Part shown: one piece after another, positions 47,501-55,985 of the stretch
Layout of the letters: each line of letters opens with the position of its first letter
How positions within the stretch are numbered: the stretch's first letter is position 1
Assembly: GCF_040958095.1 (NCBI RefSeq)
Contig: NC_091160.1
Span: 38,133,996 to 38,197,995 of the forward strand
Length of the DNA stretch: 64,000 bases
DNA from: Procambarus clarkii
Taxonomy: Eukaryota; Arthropoda; Malacostraca; Decapoda; Cambaridae
Reading direction: 5' to 3'
Program-made: the position numbers and the translations under genes
Notes under the pieces: generated by a model
Databases searched by the model: none
Told to the model about the DNA's origin: nothing
Seen by the model: only the letters and a program-made list of their open reading frames with translations

Positions 47501-49608
47501 AGAGGAAGTAAGGACGCAATTACAGGAACTGGACGTGACGAAAGCTGTAAGATCAGACAAAATATTGCCATTGACTCTAAAAGAGGCAGCTGAAGCAATT
47601 GTGCAGTCCCCCTTGTTATAATATTTAATTCCTCTTCAAAAACACGAGAGCTTCCTGATTGCTGGAAGATGGCTAATGTGGTACCACTCTGCATTCTATG
47701 CTATAGCGGCTGAAACCGTTATACGGTAGAACAGTATCATTACACAGACCGAGCTATTGGGTATTTATCTAGCCACTGAATACCTTAAGCTCAATGGTGG
47801 TGGAGTGATATTCTGTGACTCTAAAAGTGCTCTGCAGTCCTTAAATAACCCATCACAATATACGTCGGAAGTAGCTTGTAATATTAAATGGAATGTAATT
47901 TTTGCCAATGATAATAACTCTTGTATAAAATTTGTGTGGATCCCATCCCATGTTGGAGTTGGAAAACATGACTTTGTAGATCAATTGGCCAATGAGGCTT
48001 GCAGGAAAGAAAACATTGATTATGACTTTGGACTATCTAATGCAGTTATTAGAAACATACAAATTAAAGAAATTAATTCAGATTTAGAAGAACTAAGAAA
48101 TGCCCAGAGACCTGAAAGCTGCAGTATTAAAAGTTATGACAAGTTTTGTAATAATAGGTATTTGTATGGTCAGCACAGTAACCGGACCAGGCAATGTGAT
48201 GTAGTCATTGCGCGAATTCGCCTTGGCTATAGACACATCTGGCAGGTTAGTGAGGCTGAGCCACTACCAGAATATTCAGATTGTAAACTCTGTGATAAAC
48301 TTTTAATGCATTCACTAGAACACTATATTGATGAATGTGAAACCGTAAAGGACTTTAGACCTCCTGGCCTCTTGTACCACCAACTGTGTAACTATTTTAT
48401 TGACTCAGGTGTTCTGGACGACATCCTAACAATTTACCCAAAATTTGCTTGTCCATTTTAAAGAATGAAGAACAATTTTTATTTATATTACTTCTAAGCT
48501 GTATCACTTATGAACCCATCTCTGCCCTTGTGTGGCAGTGCACAATAGAAAGTTGTTTTCACGTATCCATACATTAAAACATTGATTGTAACAATGATAT
48601 ATATGTGCTTCAGCCTACAGTTTAGACCTATTGTCTTATGTATGACCCTCTGTCCTGCGTGACAGTGAATACTAGCATTATCCTCACTTTAATAAGACCT
48701 ATCAAAATCCTCAGATTAGGCAAAATTGTAATTAATTTTGTCAATAAAGATGTTAATAATAATAATTAACGCGTATCCTCAGCCAGTTACTAGAGAGACA
48801 GATCTGAGGCAGGCTAATCGAACATTTCAAACAGACAAATTTTGTCTCAAAACACCAGCACCGATTTTGTAAAGCAAAATCCTGCTTGACAAACTTGCTG
48901 CAGTTCTGCAATAAGACAGAAATGAAATAAGAGAGAGAAGGATGGGTAGACTGTATATTCTTTGACTATCAGAAAACATTTGATAATGTCCTAAACAAGA
49001 GACGCGTTCATATAAATATGCAAAACGCAAAATGATGCAAAACTAATGAGAAGAGTCGTTAAGGCACACGAAGGGACACAGGTGGAAACCTAGTAACCAA
49101 TTGAGCCACACAACATTTGAAAGAATTTTTTCAGTGTTTAGTAAATGGAATGCACTAGGCAGTACTGTGGTGGAGGAATACTCCACACACATTTTCAAAA
49201 ACAGATATGATAACAGCCCAATAGGCTCAGGAACCTTTACATCAGATTACATCAGGTTGAGAGGCGGACCAAAGTGCCAAAGCCCAACCCACGCAAGTAC
49301 AGTTAGGTGAGTATATACACACACACACCCGACCCACCTTGCCCAGATAGACATCGGCCACGACGGCGCCGGCAATGGGGGCGAGGTTGACTAGGCCTTC
49401 CATGATGGCCGTAACCGTCGTGGCCGAGGAGGAGGTGAAGCCCAACATCCGCTGCATGTAGAACACAGCACCACCGAAGAGCCCGTAGTAGACGAGGCGC
49501 TCGAGCAGGTACGACACCAGGATGACTATGGCCCCTCGAGGGTAGGCCATCATGACTGCCCAGCCAGACCTACTTCTTCAGTACGTCATGACGCCTCTCT
49601 CTCTTCAC
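25419..49608 (-). CDS. SLC15/POT-family oligopeptide transporter-like gene, copy B (5 coding exons, exon 2 duplicated)
   Basis: This is a paralogue of copy A in the same orientation. Coding exons are 49553-49338, 31377-31157 (with a duplicate at 32043-31823), 31026-30860, 29116-28314 and 26060-25419. Using one exon 2, they join to 2,049 nt or 682 aa. The domain order is as in copy A, with about twelve membrane segments and a split extracellular domain after TM9. The C-tail is hydrophilic and ends NPTFVM. TM7 has diverged: FPLFWALF of copies A and C reads FPLFNTLY here, losing a tryptophan that is conserved in peptide transporters. Intron 1 is about 17 kb and contains a giant minisatellite and many LINEs. 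The gene looks intact, but expression cannot be judged from sequence. Confidence 0.82.
26237..27635 (+). mobile_element. I-type LINE 3' part (decayed sister of 896-2515), inserted in copy B intron 4
   Basis: It is nearly collinear with 1120-2510: [24 protein letters not shown], a broken WTPSHV block, then CKLCQQN and a 3' UTR ending AATAAATGAACTAA. Copy A intron 4 is uninterrupted at the matching site (about 4667). Several stops and indels make it non-functional. Confidence 0.8.
27640..28260. other. Intron 4 sequence of copy B, paralogous to 4660-5270 of copy A
   Basis: Shared blocks include ACTACTGTGTCCTCTAAGGA, TATACTCGCCCGTTGTTGTG and TTGACTTGGCGTCATGGTGA. No gene or repeat is recognised in it. 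Confidence 0.6.
28314..29116 (-). CDS. Copy B exon 4 (TM7-TM9 and first half of extracellular domain)
   Basis: This 803-nt exon has the acceptor ATTACAG/GAAGG and the donor ACCAAA/GTGAGT. It encodes [26 protein letters not shown]7 reading [17 protein letters not shown]8 with [14 protein letters not shown], and TM9. The extracellular part is nearly identical to copies A and C. The changes concentrate at TM7. Confidence 0.84.
29205..29640. repeat. Fold-back element with tRNA-like arms (copy B intron 3)
   Basis: This is the orthologue of the element at 6213-6660. Each arm again contains GGTCTAGTGGT or its complement, with ACAACCGGATTTCTACTG on the left. The spacer holds a separate short palindrome around ACACCGTACGTAATAACTGT. 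Confidence 0.6.
29770..30085 (+). mobile_element. LINE fragment (linker between endonuclease and RT)
   Basis: [20 protein letters not shown], then [13 protein letters not shown]-like and NPKGFYS-like codons, is typical of the region ahead of RT in CR1-type LINEs. It is short, frame-broken and present only in copy B. Confidence 0.55.
30088..30212 (-). repeat. tRNA-derived SINE, type 2
   Basis: The reverse complement reads GTCGTAGCTCAGTCGATTAA, B box GGTTCGAATCC, then ATGCATCACACTATTGTGAT. It is the same family as 20215-20352. A further tail fragment, AATAGCGTGATGCATCAAAT, lies at 30371-30390. Confidence 0.72.
30425..30740 (-). mobile_element. CR1/L2-like LINE fragment
   Basis: The minus strand encodes [19 protein letters not shown] and [12 protein letters not shown], homologous to 12540-12700. 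It is rearranged and truncated, adjacent to exon 3 of copy B. Confidence 0.6.
30860..31026 (-). CDS. Copy B exon 3 (TM5-TM6)
   Basis: This 167-nt exon has the same phases as copy A exon 3. It encodes [20 protein letters not shown] through VIFAA, with the [10 protein letters not shown] loop. Its first 48 bases are repeated at 31645-31692 as part of the 666-bp duplication; that fragment has an acceptor but no intact exon after it. Confidence 0.82.
31157..31377 (-). CDS. Copy B exon 2, downstream duplicate (TM3-TM4)
   Basis: This is a 221-nt exon encoding [10 protein letters not shown] to EQREQQK, with SLGADQF near its end. It has acceptor and donor sequences as in copy A. The intron to exon 3 is only 130 bp, against 443 bp in copy A. 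It is duplicated 666 bp upstream in the transcript. Confidence 0.8.
31823..32043 (-). CDS. Copy B exon 2, upstream duplicate (2')
   Basis: This 221-nt exon is identical in its 104-residue reading frame to the exon at 31157-31377 and has the same acceptor and donor. It lies in the right-hand unit of a 666-bp direct duplication. Exon 2 is 3n+2 nt long, so a transcript keeping both copies would lose frame; one copy must be skipped for a full-length product. Confidence 0.72.
32153..32828. mobile_element. Solo LTR (TGTGACG...CGTCACA), first part also in the 666-bp duplicate
   Basis: This 676-bp unit starts TGTGACGATAATC and ends CCGTCACA, with flanking ACAG direct repeats. Copy A has the empty site next to GATATATACAG (about 9251). 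The first 158 bp recur at 31487-31644 because the tandem duplication began inside the LTR. No internal region is present. The family is an LTR retrotransposon, probably Gypsy-like. Confidence 0.68.
32829..33474. other. Unassigned intron sequence
   Basis: AT-rich DNA in copy B intron 1 with no recognisable gene, repeat family or conserved motif. Confidence 0.5.
33475..34440 (-). mobile_element. CR1/L2-like LINE C-terminus and 3' UTR, highly decayed
   Basis: On the minus strand the order of blocks matches 12640-13220 and the UTR of 43275-44490, ending at 33480-33590 in the diverged tail (AAACACAATGCGTGTTAGTG). No frame of useful length remains. Confidence 0.55.
34553..34664. repeat. 28-bp minisatellite, 4 units
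   Basis: The unit TCTGGTGTACAGGGTCTGG followed by TTGCTTCTT repeats four times with no visible change. Confidence 0.92.
34680..35600. other. Apparently unique sequence flanking the giant minisatellite
   Basis: Moderately GC-rich DNA with several short open frames on both strands but no domain I recognise. One frame (ATG at 35574, [14 protein letters not shown]) runs into the array for about 78 residues and stops at 35810. I do not call a gene. Confidence 0.4.
35601..40440. repeat. Giant 15-bp minisatellite with 1,500-bp higher-order repeat
   Basis: About 323 units of GGTAACCCAGATCCT with variants at a few positions (CTT, CAT, CTA, GGT). The 15-bp register never slips over 4,840 bp. Positions 36361-37800 match 37861-39300 almost base for base at an offset of exactly 1,500 bp (100 units). 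Five of six frames are open for long stretches because 15 is divisible by three. It lies in intron 1 of copy B. Confidence 0.96.
40491..40560. repeat. AAT trinucleotide microsatellite
   Basis: About 23 uninterrupted AAT units just after the giant minisatellite. The same 20-base context (AAACCTCCTTCCAT) flanks it on both sides. The stretch 40570-41080 holds C-rich, otherwise unrecognised sequence. Confidence 0.95.
41085..42735 (-). mobile_element. I-superfamily LINE 3' part with intact RNase H frame
   Basis: A 399-aa frame (42558-41359) continues an upstream piece with [20 protein letters not shown] and [13 protein letters not shown]. RNase H motifs are [42 protein letters not shown] and [21 protein letters not shown]. 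The zinc element is [19 protein letters not shown]. The 3' UTR ends near 41085 in CTCAATAAACTTATTTC. It is a 5'-truncated insertion, distinct from the 896-2515 family. Confidence 0.82.
43085..43270 (+). repeat. tRNA-derived SINE, type 1, abutting a LINE
   Basis: The head reads CCGTGGCATTGTGGTAAGAC with B box GGTTCGTATCC, then CCGGGGAGGAGTAACTAGGC, and runs to CCGGGGAACAT where the LINE begins. The LINE-like tail normally found after this body is missing. Confidence 0.7.
43275..44490 (+). mobile_element. CR1/L2-like LINE: RT end, C-terminus and complete 3' UTR
   Basis: It starts in RT ([16 protein letters not shown]), continues [19 protein letters not shown]-like and ends [18 protein letters not shown]... 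[13 protein letters not shown]...SLISPS, stop at 44085. The UTR includes CTGCCCGAAACGCTGCTCGT, then CTAGTGGCTTTACAAGAATG and ACCTTCTTGTATATATATAA before a TAAA array. This is the best view of the tail shared with type 1 SINEs. Confidence 0.8.
44496..44580. repeat. TAAA tetranucleotide microsatellite
   Basis: An AAAT/TAAA tract of about 85 bp grown from the LINE tail, followed by a second partial tail (CGAAACGCTACGCGTCCTAG) at 44590-44660. Confidence 0.93.
44700..46075. other. Unassigned sequence
   Basis: No gene, RT or transposase motif is visible. Short frames on both strands (for example 45324-45638) have no domain. Parts may be non-coding remains of old elements. Confidence 0.4.
46080..46356 (-). 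repeat. tRNA-derived SINE, type 1, with LINE-like tail
   Basis: On the minus strand: TCCGTGGAGTAGTGGTAAGA, B box GGTTCGTATCC, body CCGGGGAGGATTTACTGGGC, then the tail CGAATCGCTACACGTACTAG and GGCTGTACAAGAGTGTAAGA, ending in TATATATA. It is full length. Confidence 0.78.
46970..47110 (-). repeat. tRNA-derived SINE, type 3 (copy B)
   Basis: This is the orthologue of 9915-10062. It has a head near 47080-47100 and a C-rich tail ending at TAGCACTTGGAAGGGGTCAG. Confidence 0.58.
47218..49240 (+). mobile_element. Ancient decayed LINE RT fragment (copy B), split by a younger LINE
   Basis: It matches 14623-15590 of copy [29 protein letters not shown], then, after an insertion at 47746-48768, CLKTPAPIL-like and [11 protein letters not shown]-like pieces. 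It was present before the A/B duplication. Confidence 0.65.
47746..48768 (+). mobile_element. I-type LINE 3' part (RNase H end, zinc element, 3' UTR)
   Basis: A 234-aa frame (47757-48461) starts inside RNase H ([46 protein letters not shown]). It ends [19 protein letters not shown] and [12 protein letters not shown]. The UTR ends in TTAATAATAATAATTAA. The empty site is at about 15137-15142 in copy A. This is a third, distinct RNase H LINE family in the window. Confidence 0.82.
49338..49608 (-). CDS. Copy B exon 1 (translation start, TM1-TM2)
   Basis: The acceptor is AAAACAG/GTGAAG and the donor is AAG/GTGGGT. The first ATG in the exon opens a three-codon reading frame (MTY, stop), and the transporter starts at the ATGATG at 49553. 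The protein is 72 codons to the donor, the same as the short form of copy A. The ExxER position that is Cys in A is Tyr here ([10 protein letters not shown]). Confidence 0.8.
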
Positions 49609-50640
49609 CTGTTTTAGTATAAACGCAATTAAAAAAAACATAATGAAGGATACCTAGATTTTTGTTTTATTTTAGTCATTGTGAGAGAAGCCTATGCTAT
49701 ACTTGCAAATTTTAAAATAACTTTTAAATACGTGGATGAAAGGGGATACTTAAAAATTATTCACGAGATTCGTGAAACCGACATCGGAGTACTTGTATGG
49801 TTGTCATATAAAAAAAGCACATACACAAAATATAAAAGGTACAAAGACAAGCGTCCAAATGGCTTCCAGACCTAAAGCACACAAGAGCTATGAGCTTGAG
49901 GTGTAAAACAGGCACAAGCCATGAAAGAGAAGGTAAGGAGATATAATCACCACATAAAACCCCTGACAAGAATTGAAAAATTTGCCAAATTGGAATTATT
50001 ATAAGAGGCCACAGCCTAAAGCTTAGAAAGGAATAGTGTCGAAAAGGTATGCAAAAGTTCTGCTTTGCGAACAGTTGTAGAAGGTTGAAACAATTTAAGG
50101 GATGTCAGTAGATGCCAAAATTATCAGCGGGTTCAGTCATATGACAAAGATGAAGGGGAAGACGGGACACCACGAGCGTTGCTCACATCCTGCAACTACA
50201 CTTAGATAATTATAGACTCACACACACACATAATGTAACTGCAGGTACCTCTTGATCTTGGTAGCATAATACACATTTTATCACCACCATAAAAGATGGC
50301 TTATTTAGTAAAATTCATTTTTTCTAGTTATGAGTAGTCATTATGAATTTATGATATTGTCAGCATTCCTTATTTTTTATCAACCTTTTCTAGACATTTA
50401 ATTACTTGGGCAGACGAGAGGATATACACAGAACATGAAGTAAACCTTGATGAATAATATGGTAACGTTGTTTGTAGGCAACGTCACCCCTTCTAACGTA
50501 ACCCCACAACCATTCCTGGAACTGTCTACCTACACAACCTCAAGCTCATATGCAAAAATATCAACATGATAACACCGACCTCTGCACATTCAGAGATGAC
50601 ATGTTGCTGTATAAAATACGAACAGTAATGGTGAGCTTAC

Positions 50641-50740
50641 CAGAGTGAACAACTGTGGTGGGGAGGAGCTGCGGTGCCCACCGTGTTCAGGTCCACACTG
50701 ACCCCAGTAGCATCAGTAACAGCCAGCTGCCCAACAGTTG
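50641..50740 (-). other. Candidate non-coding first exon, copy B
   Basis: This is the counterpart of 19189-19290 with the same donor (CTCTG/GTAAGC), about 1.0 kb upstream of copy B exon 1. The difference in distance from copy A is explained by the composite insertion at about 16.7-18.8 kb in A. Next to it a short segment is inverted relative to copy A. Confidence 0.3.
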
Positions 50741-50800
50741 TGGTGGGGAGGCTGGCTGTTGCTTTAACATGTCATGTTAAAGTTAACATGTTACTTTGGA

Positions 50801-51034
50801 GGGAGCTGGTCGGCCGAGCGGACAGCACGCTGGACTTGTGATCCTGGGTTCGATCCCGGGCGCCGGCGAGAAACAACGGGCAGAGTTTCTTTCACCCTAT
50901 GCCCCTGTTACCTAGCAGTAAAATAGGTACCTGGGTGTTAGTCGGCTGTCACGGGCTGCTTCCTGGGGGTGGAGGCCTGGTCGAGGACCGAGCCGCGGGG
51001 ACACTTAAAAGCCCCGAAATCCTCTCAAGATAAC
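50801..51034 (+). repeat. tRNA-derived SINE, type 4
   Basis: The head reads GCTGGTCGGCCGAGCGGACA with B box GGGTTCGATCCC. The body contains TGTTACCTAGCAGTAAAATA and the tail GGAGGCCTGGTCGAGGACCG, ending CTCTCAAGATAAC. The tail matches the 3' end of the LINE at 56605-57280. Confidence 0.8.
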
Positions 51035-52975
51035 ATGGATCTTAATATATGTCATCTGCAAATTTGATGATGTGGTTTGTAATATCCTAAACTGTCATTG
51101 ACGTACGTGACAGAAAGCTGTATTCCATTCAGCACATTTCTCCCGTCAGTTTAATAATAATAATAATAATAATTTATATTTATAGAAAATACATAAATTT
51201 GATACGAGATACAATTGAGAACTCGTAGGTAAACAATGTACGTTATAAAAGTCACTAATACACAGTTTCAGGCACAATGTAAACCTGCCCATCCTCCTGT
51301 TTAGATAGTACCTTTCGTAGTTATATGGACTGTCGTACATATATTGACGTAATGGACAATTAGATAGAATTTGGTACTATTCTCTTTATTTGAGTCTGGA
51401 AAAAATAAGCTAAAACCAAACTTAAACATTTTTAAGCCTAGTATAGGACTATGTCAGTCCTTTTATAGCGTGTATTAAGCCTAGGATGGTTAGGTTTTAT
51501 TAACAAAATAAATACAAAAACCTTTTCCGATTTGTCCAAATTCATTAGTACCAAATTCTACTTTATAATTGTGTATTGCGTCAACATGTGTATGATGATC
51601 CTCGTCGTTGCTATAAATAGACGCAGAAAAACGCTGACGGGTGGCACCGTCACTGTTGCTGAGAGCAAAAAATTCGGGTTATTTTCGTCTCCACCCAACA
51701 CTACATTACCTAACTACTGCTCAGCAAGAGTTAAGTGCATGGAGACTTAATATGCCATAGTTCACAGTGAACTTCAACAGTAATCAACCATATTAACCAA
51801 TTTTCATCATGCCTGCCTATCGACGACCTTTCTGCTATACGAACACCATACGCCTATCCCCACTACCAATCTCCAAGTATCTAAGTCTGTAAAAATCTAC
51901 CAAGAATCTACCACCGTAAACATGCCCAAACATAGCAACAAGTAAGGTAGGGGGTACCTCTCACTCATTATCCATAACACCAAGAGACCTAAGTGAAACA
52001 CTGGCAGCCCTGGAATCTTTGCCGATGTTGGTAAACGCAGCACCGGCTTCGCCTCCCTCTCTGCCAGCCGACGCTACGACTCAACTCAAAACTCAGGCTG
52101 TGGTATTCATTCAATCTATGCCTCCCTGTATGAGCTTCAAACCATTGCGGAACAATCCATGGCTTCAGAAACTTCAGAACTTAGTGCTTCTGTAATCTGA
52201 AGCAATTGTGGGCCCTCCCACAATACCTTTAGTACCTAAAGATAGAGATAATCGTAGTCACAACCTATCGTATGAGTTACCGAGTGACGCTGCCACCACC
52301 CTGAGTTACCGGACAGGGGACCGGAGTGAGAATCGTAGGTCTTGCAGATGGAATAACCTACCAGGACAGGTGTAGGGAACAATTGAACGGTACAAGGATC
52401 CTGGCCTGACACTCGAATAATCCTGACCACTTGGGAACTATAGTGTACACAAGAATAAGGCGGGACACACCAATACTAACACCTCAACACGGAAGACGAA
52501 CGGGGGGAGGAGTACTGAATAATTAAGAGCACTAGGTCACTAGGGCAAAGGGGACGGTAGGCCCAATATCACTAAAGCAAGGAACCATTAATACACATTG
52601 AATAACTCTTAATATCTGACTTTATTAAAAATAATTAAATAAGACACTCCCTAACTATATTCCCTACTAGAGGCCAAGGGTACTGAATGAGGTGCTTTAG
52701 TACAAGAGAGCCGTACTTACTCGTATGTTGTTCCACAGTTTCCCTGGAGATGATGTTCTTTCCCAGAGTCCACACACACCTCCCTACTGGGCTGTGCCCA
52801 CTCAACTGACCCCCCTGATCTGCTGCTCCTCAGCTGAACATGAGGGTTTTGCATTTGTTGTTTAGGGGTTAATCCCTGAAGATTACCATGACGGCATCAA
52901 TTCTGACCTCTTTGTGATTCGATGACCGTTGACCTGACTCTATGGCTAACTTGTACAGAGGTGTAACTTTTTACA
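51035..52975. other. Unassigned upstream flank of copy B
   Basis: 51300-51440 is paralogous to 20180-20430 upstream of copy A. The rest contains an AAT tract near 51155 and no recognised gene. Frames around 51960-52200 are broken and without domains. Confidence 0.4.
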
Positions 52976-53830
52976 TTGTCTGCCGCCGCCTGTCTGGCGC
53001 CTGTGGGTTGTCCATCCTCCACGTGGCTTGTTCATGCTGTTATGATGTTCATGTACTATGTACTGCTCTCTTGTTACAAAGCCATGGTCTCCCAACAACA
53101 ACAAACTATAGACTACCTCTTCGAGTCTTCGTCGAACAACAATCAAGCAATTCTCAGCTTAAAAGCTGTTACAAATAACACAATGGATCCAATACACAAG
53201 ATTAAGGCCGAGGAAACCCAACCAGGACAAAGAGACATCCTTCAAAAGCTGGAAAAGCAAATAAATCTCCTTCAGATGCACCAGGCGGCTTCCGAAGACG
53301 ACCATGAGCAACAACAACTTCACAACTCCCTGATAATTTGCTCTGCTGATCTGCCAGATTAACAAAAAGGTGAGAACTGTTGTAATGTAGCCCACGCCCT
53401 AATTAATTCAAAGATCAAAGTCAATGTTGATATCAAATCAGCTGTCGGGATAGATAAAAACAGTTCCCGTGGCACGAGGAGAATGCTCATCAAACATGCA
53501 AAGCCTGCTGCTACGTTTGACCTCATGCAAACAGTTGCTAAGCAAAATATCAACCTTTATATAAATGAGTGCCTTACCAAGCAGCGTGGATCCCACCTCT
53601 TCAGGCTGCGTCAAATTCGCAAACAAAACCCAGGTGCTATCAAGCAGTGCTACACTAGGAATGGAACGATCATTGTAAAGAAGGAAAAAACAGGAAAAAA
53701 AATGAAATAAAGTGTGACCAACAACTACTGGCCTTCTTTAATGAATGTGGTATATCTGAAAACCAGAATCTGTCCAATGCCAACACTGAAAATAACTCAT
53801 AAGTGACTGAGGCTAGCCTGACCTAGCCTA
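52976..53830 (+). mobile_element. LINE ORF1 remnant belonging to the downstream CR1-like LINE
   Basis: A 128-aa frame (52976-53362) contains a Gln-rich, coiled-coil-like stretch (QRDILQKLEKQINLLQMHQA). A second piece at 53483-53710 has VAKQNINLYINECLTKQRG and the basic CYTRNGTIIVKKEKTGKK. This resembles the C-terminal part of ORF1 in CR1-type LINEs. The two pieces are in different frames. Confidence 0.55.
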
Positions 53831-54399
53831 ATCTTGTTCAATGTGCTGGCTTTGCCTTACCGGTTAAATAATGCTCTCTCATCCAAAAAAAAGTTCTTAA
53901 ATAATCAGTAAATTCTCCGTGTACTTATGTACTTATTTAAGCATCTACCTCAGCATCTTAGTAAAATCTTACTCATATGTTTAATCTAACCCTGTTTTTT
54001 TTTAATTTAATTGTAATTTGATTTATATTAGTCATTTATTGGAATTAATTAATTGAGTTAATTTTTGTGTTTCTTAAGTTTATACTAGTTATAGGATCAT
54101 AACTAAGGTATCTAAAGATAATTATCATTAAGAATTTTTTACTTTATTATTATTATTATTATTTTTATTATACATTATTCCTGTCAACCTTTATTGATTT
54201 TTCCCCCTTCATACCTAACTTCTGTATTCTTCCTGGCTATCTAGGGTGATCTTTATTTTACTTCTAATTGTTTCTATTATATGTGTATTTGTATTTATTG
54301 TTGTGTTTTTTATATAATTACTTTAGATTTACAGCAGATTTAGTATTTAACTATTCTGTAATTGCTTGTCTTATTGTATTGTGACCCCATTGCATCTAC

Positions 54400-55985
54400 A
54401 TGCAAGCTGATATTGATCCTGATCTAAATCTTTTGTCTCAAATCTTCAACAACCAACATATTGACCATCACTACTACAAGTATTACGCAGCAAATCTTGT
54501 GAAAAACAAACTCCAAAATAACACCTGCTTATCAGTTTTCAACCAAAATGTCAGTTTACTTGGTAAACATTTTGATGATATAAACGCACTACACACAGCG
54601 CCAGGTACTAAACTATTATTCATTATTTTAACAGAAACATGGCTAAGTAAAGACTATATCCAACTCTTCAACTTAGCTGGTTATAAAGTCATTCACAACT
54701 GAAGGCCTAATAAAAAAGGAGTTGGCACAGCTATATATTACCAAAATACCTTCATCTGCAATAGTGTCATTAGTGATATATACGACTACTTTGAATATAC
54801 CTTTGCTCAGTTCTAAAATAAATCCTCCTTGACTATCGGAACTATCAATAGATTTCCCAATTCTAATATAGTTTCATTCTCAGATAACCTAAAGAATCTC
54901 ATCATAAACAATAATCTCAACAAAAATCACATCATTCTAGGAGGAGACTTCAATATTGACCTAGGTCAGCAAAATAGCCCCCAAGTCGACTATTTCGTAA
55001 ACAGCATGAACTCCTGTATGCTAATCCCCACAATCACCAAGCCCACCCGAGTCACTCAAACATCTGCTACTACCTTGGATCACTTATGGACTAACATAAC
55101 AGCTCCCCTTGCATCTGGTATAATCATTGACAGAACAACTGACCACTGTCCTACCTTCCTCATAGCAAACATGAGCATAACACCACCAGAAAACAAGAAA
55201 CTTACATTCAGGCTACACAGTGAAGCAGCGATAGGCAACCTCACAAATACACTTCACAATATTAACTGGGAATCTGAATTTAATAATACACAGGATATAA
55301 ATTCATTTGCTAACCTCTTCCTTTCCAAAACTCTAAGCCTCTACAACATTCATTGTCCCCTCATCACCAAGCAAATAACTGACTAAAGAGTAAACAATCC
55401 TTGGCTCACAAGTGGTATACTCAAAGCAATCAACAAGAAACATGAATATGAAAAAACTTAGGATTGGCCTAGTTACAAAGGAAGTAGTTAAAAGTACTCA
55501 TCAATGCTTACCAGTATCATAAGAAAAGAAAAACTTTCCTATTATGAGAGTAGATTCAAAGAAGCAAAAGGCAACATTAAAATCCTGTGGAAAGCCATCT
55601 CTAACATCCTAGGAACTAAATAACACTCATATAACCAGATAAAACTCTCAAAGGATGGTTATACACTTGCAACTAATTTAGAAATGGCAAATGAATTTAA
55701 TAGCTTCTCTTCATCGGTTGGTGCTAACCTTACCAGTAAAATCCCTCAGTCTCAGACACATGTTACCACATATCTCTCAGGTAGCTATTCAAACTCTTTT
55801 CCTTTCACTAGTCAGCCCGACAGATGCTGTGTCCATTATACACTCACTAAAAACCAAAGCTGGGAACATTAGTGAAATACCATTCATCGTATACAAGAGT
55901 ACCTCCCATGCCCTTGCGCCACCCATTGCTCTGCTGTTCAACAACTCTCTAGAGTGTCATACCTTCTCTGATGAAGTGGGTTTCC
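54400..55985 (+). mobile_element. CR1/L2-like LINE ORF2: endonuclease and start of RT, cut off at 3' side
   Basis: MQADIDPDLNLLSQIFN opens the endonuclease. LFIILTETWLSKDYIQLFN, IILGGDFNIDLGQQ and TTLDHLWTN...TTDHCPTFL follow, then NPWLTSGILKAINKKH-like. RT begins near 55860 (SEIPFIVYKSTSHALAPPIA) and stops at about 55975 where a Penelope-like sequence starts. Several stops and frameshifts are present. It is a relative of 10178-14622 with ORF1 upstream. Confidence 0.75.

Noticed and set aside
50801-50870. A functional tRNA gene
   Set aside because: The tRNA-like segment continues into a SINE body and LINE-like tail, and the acceptor stem does not close.
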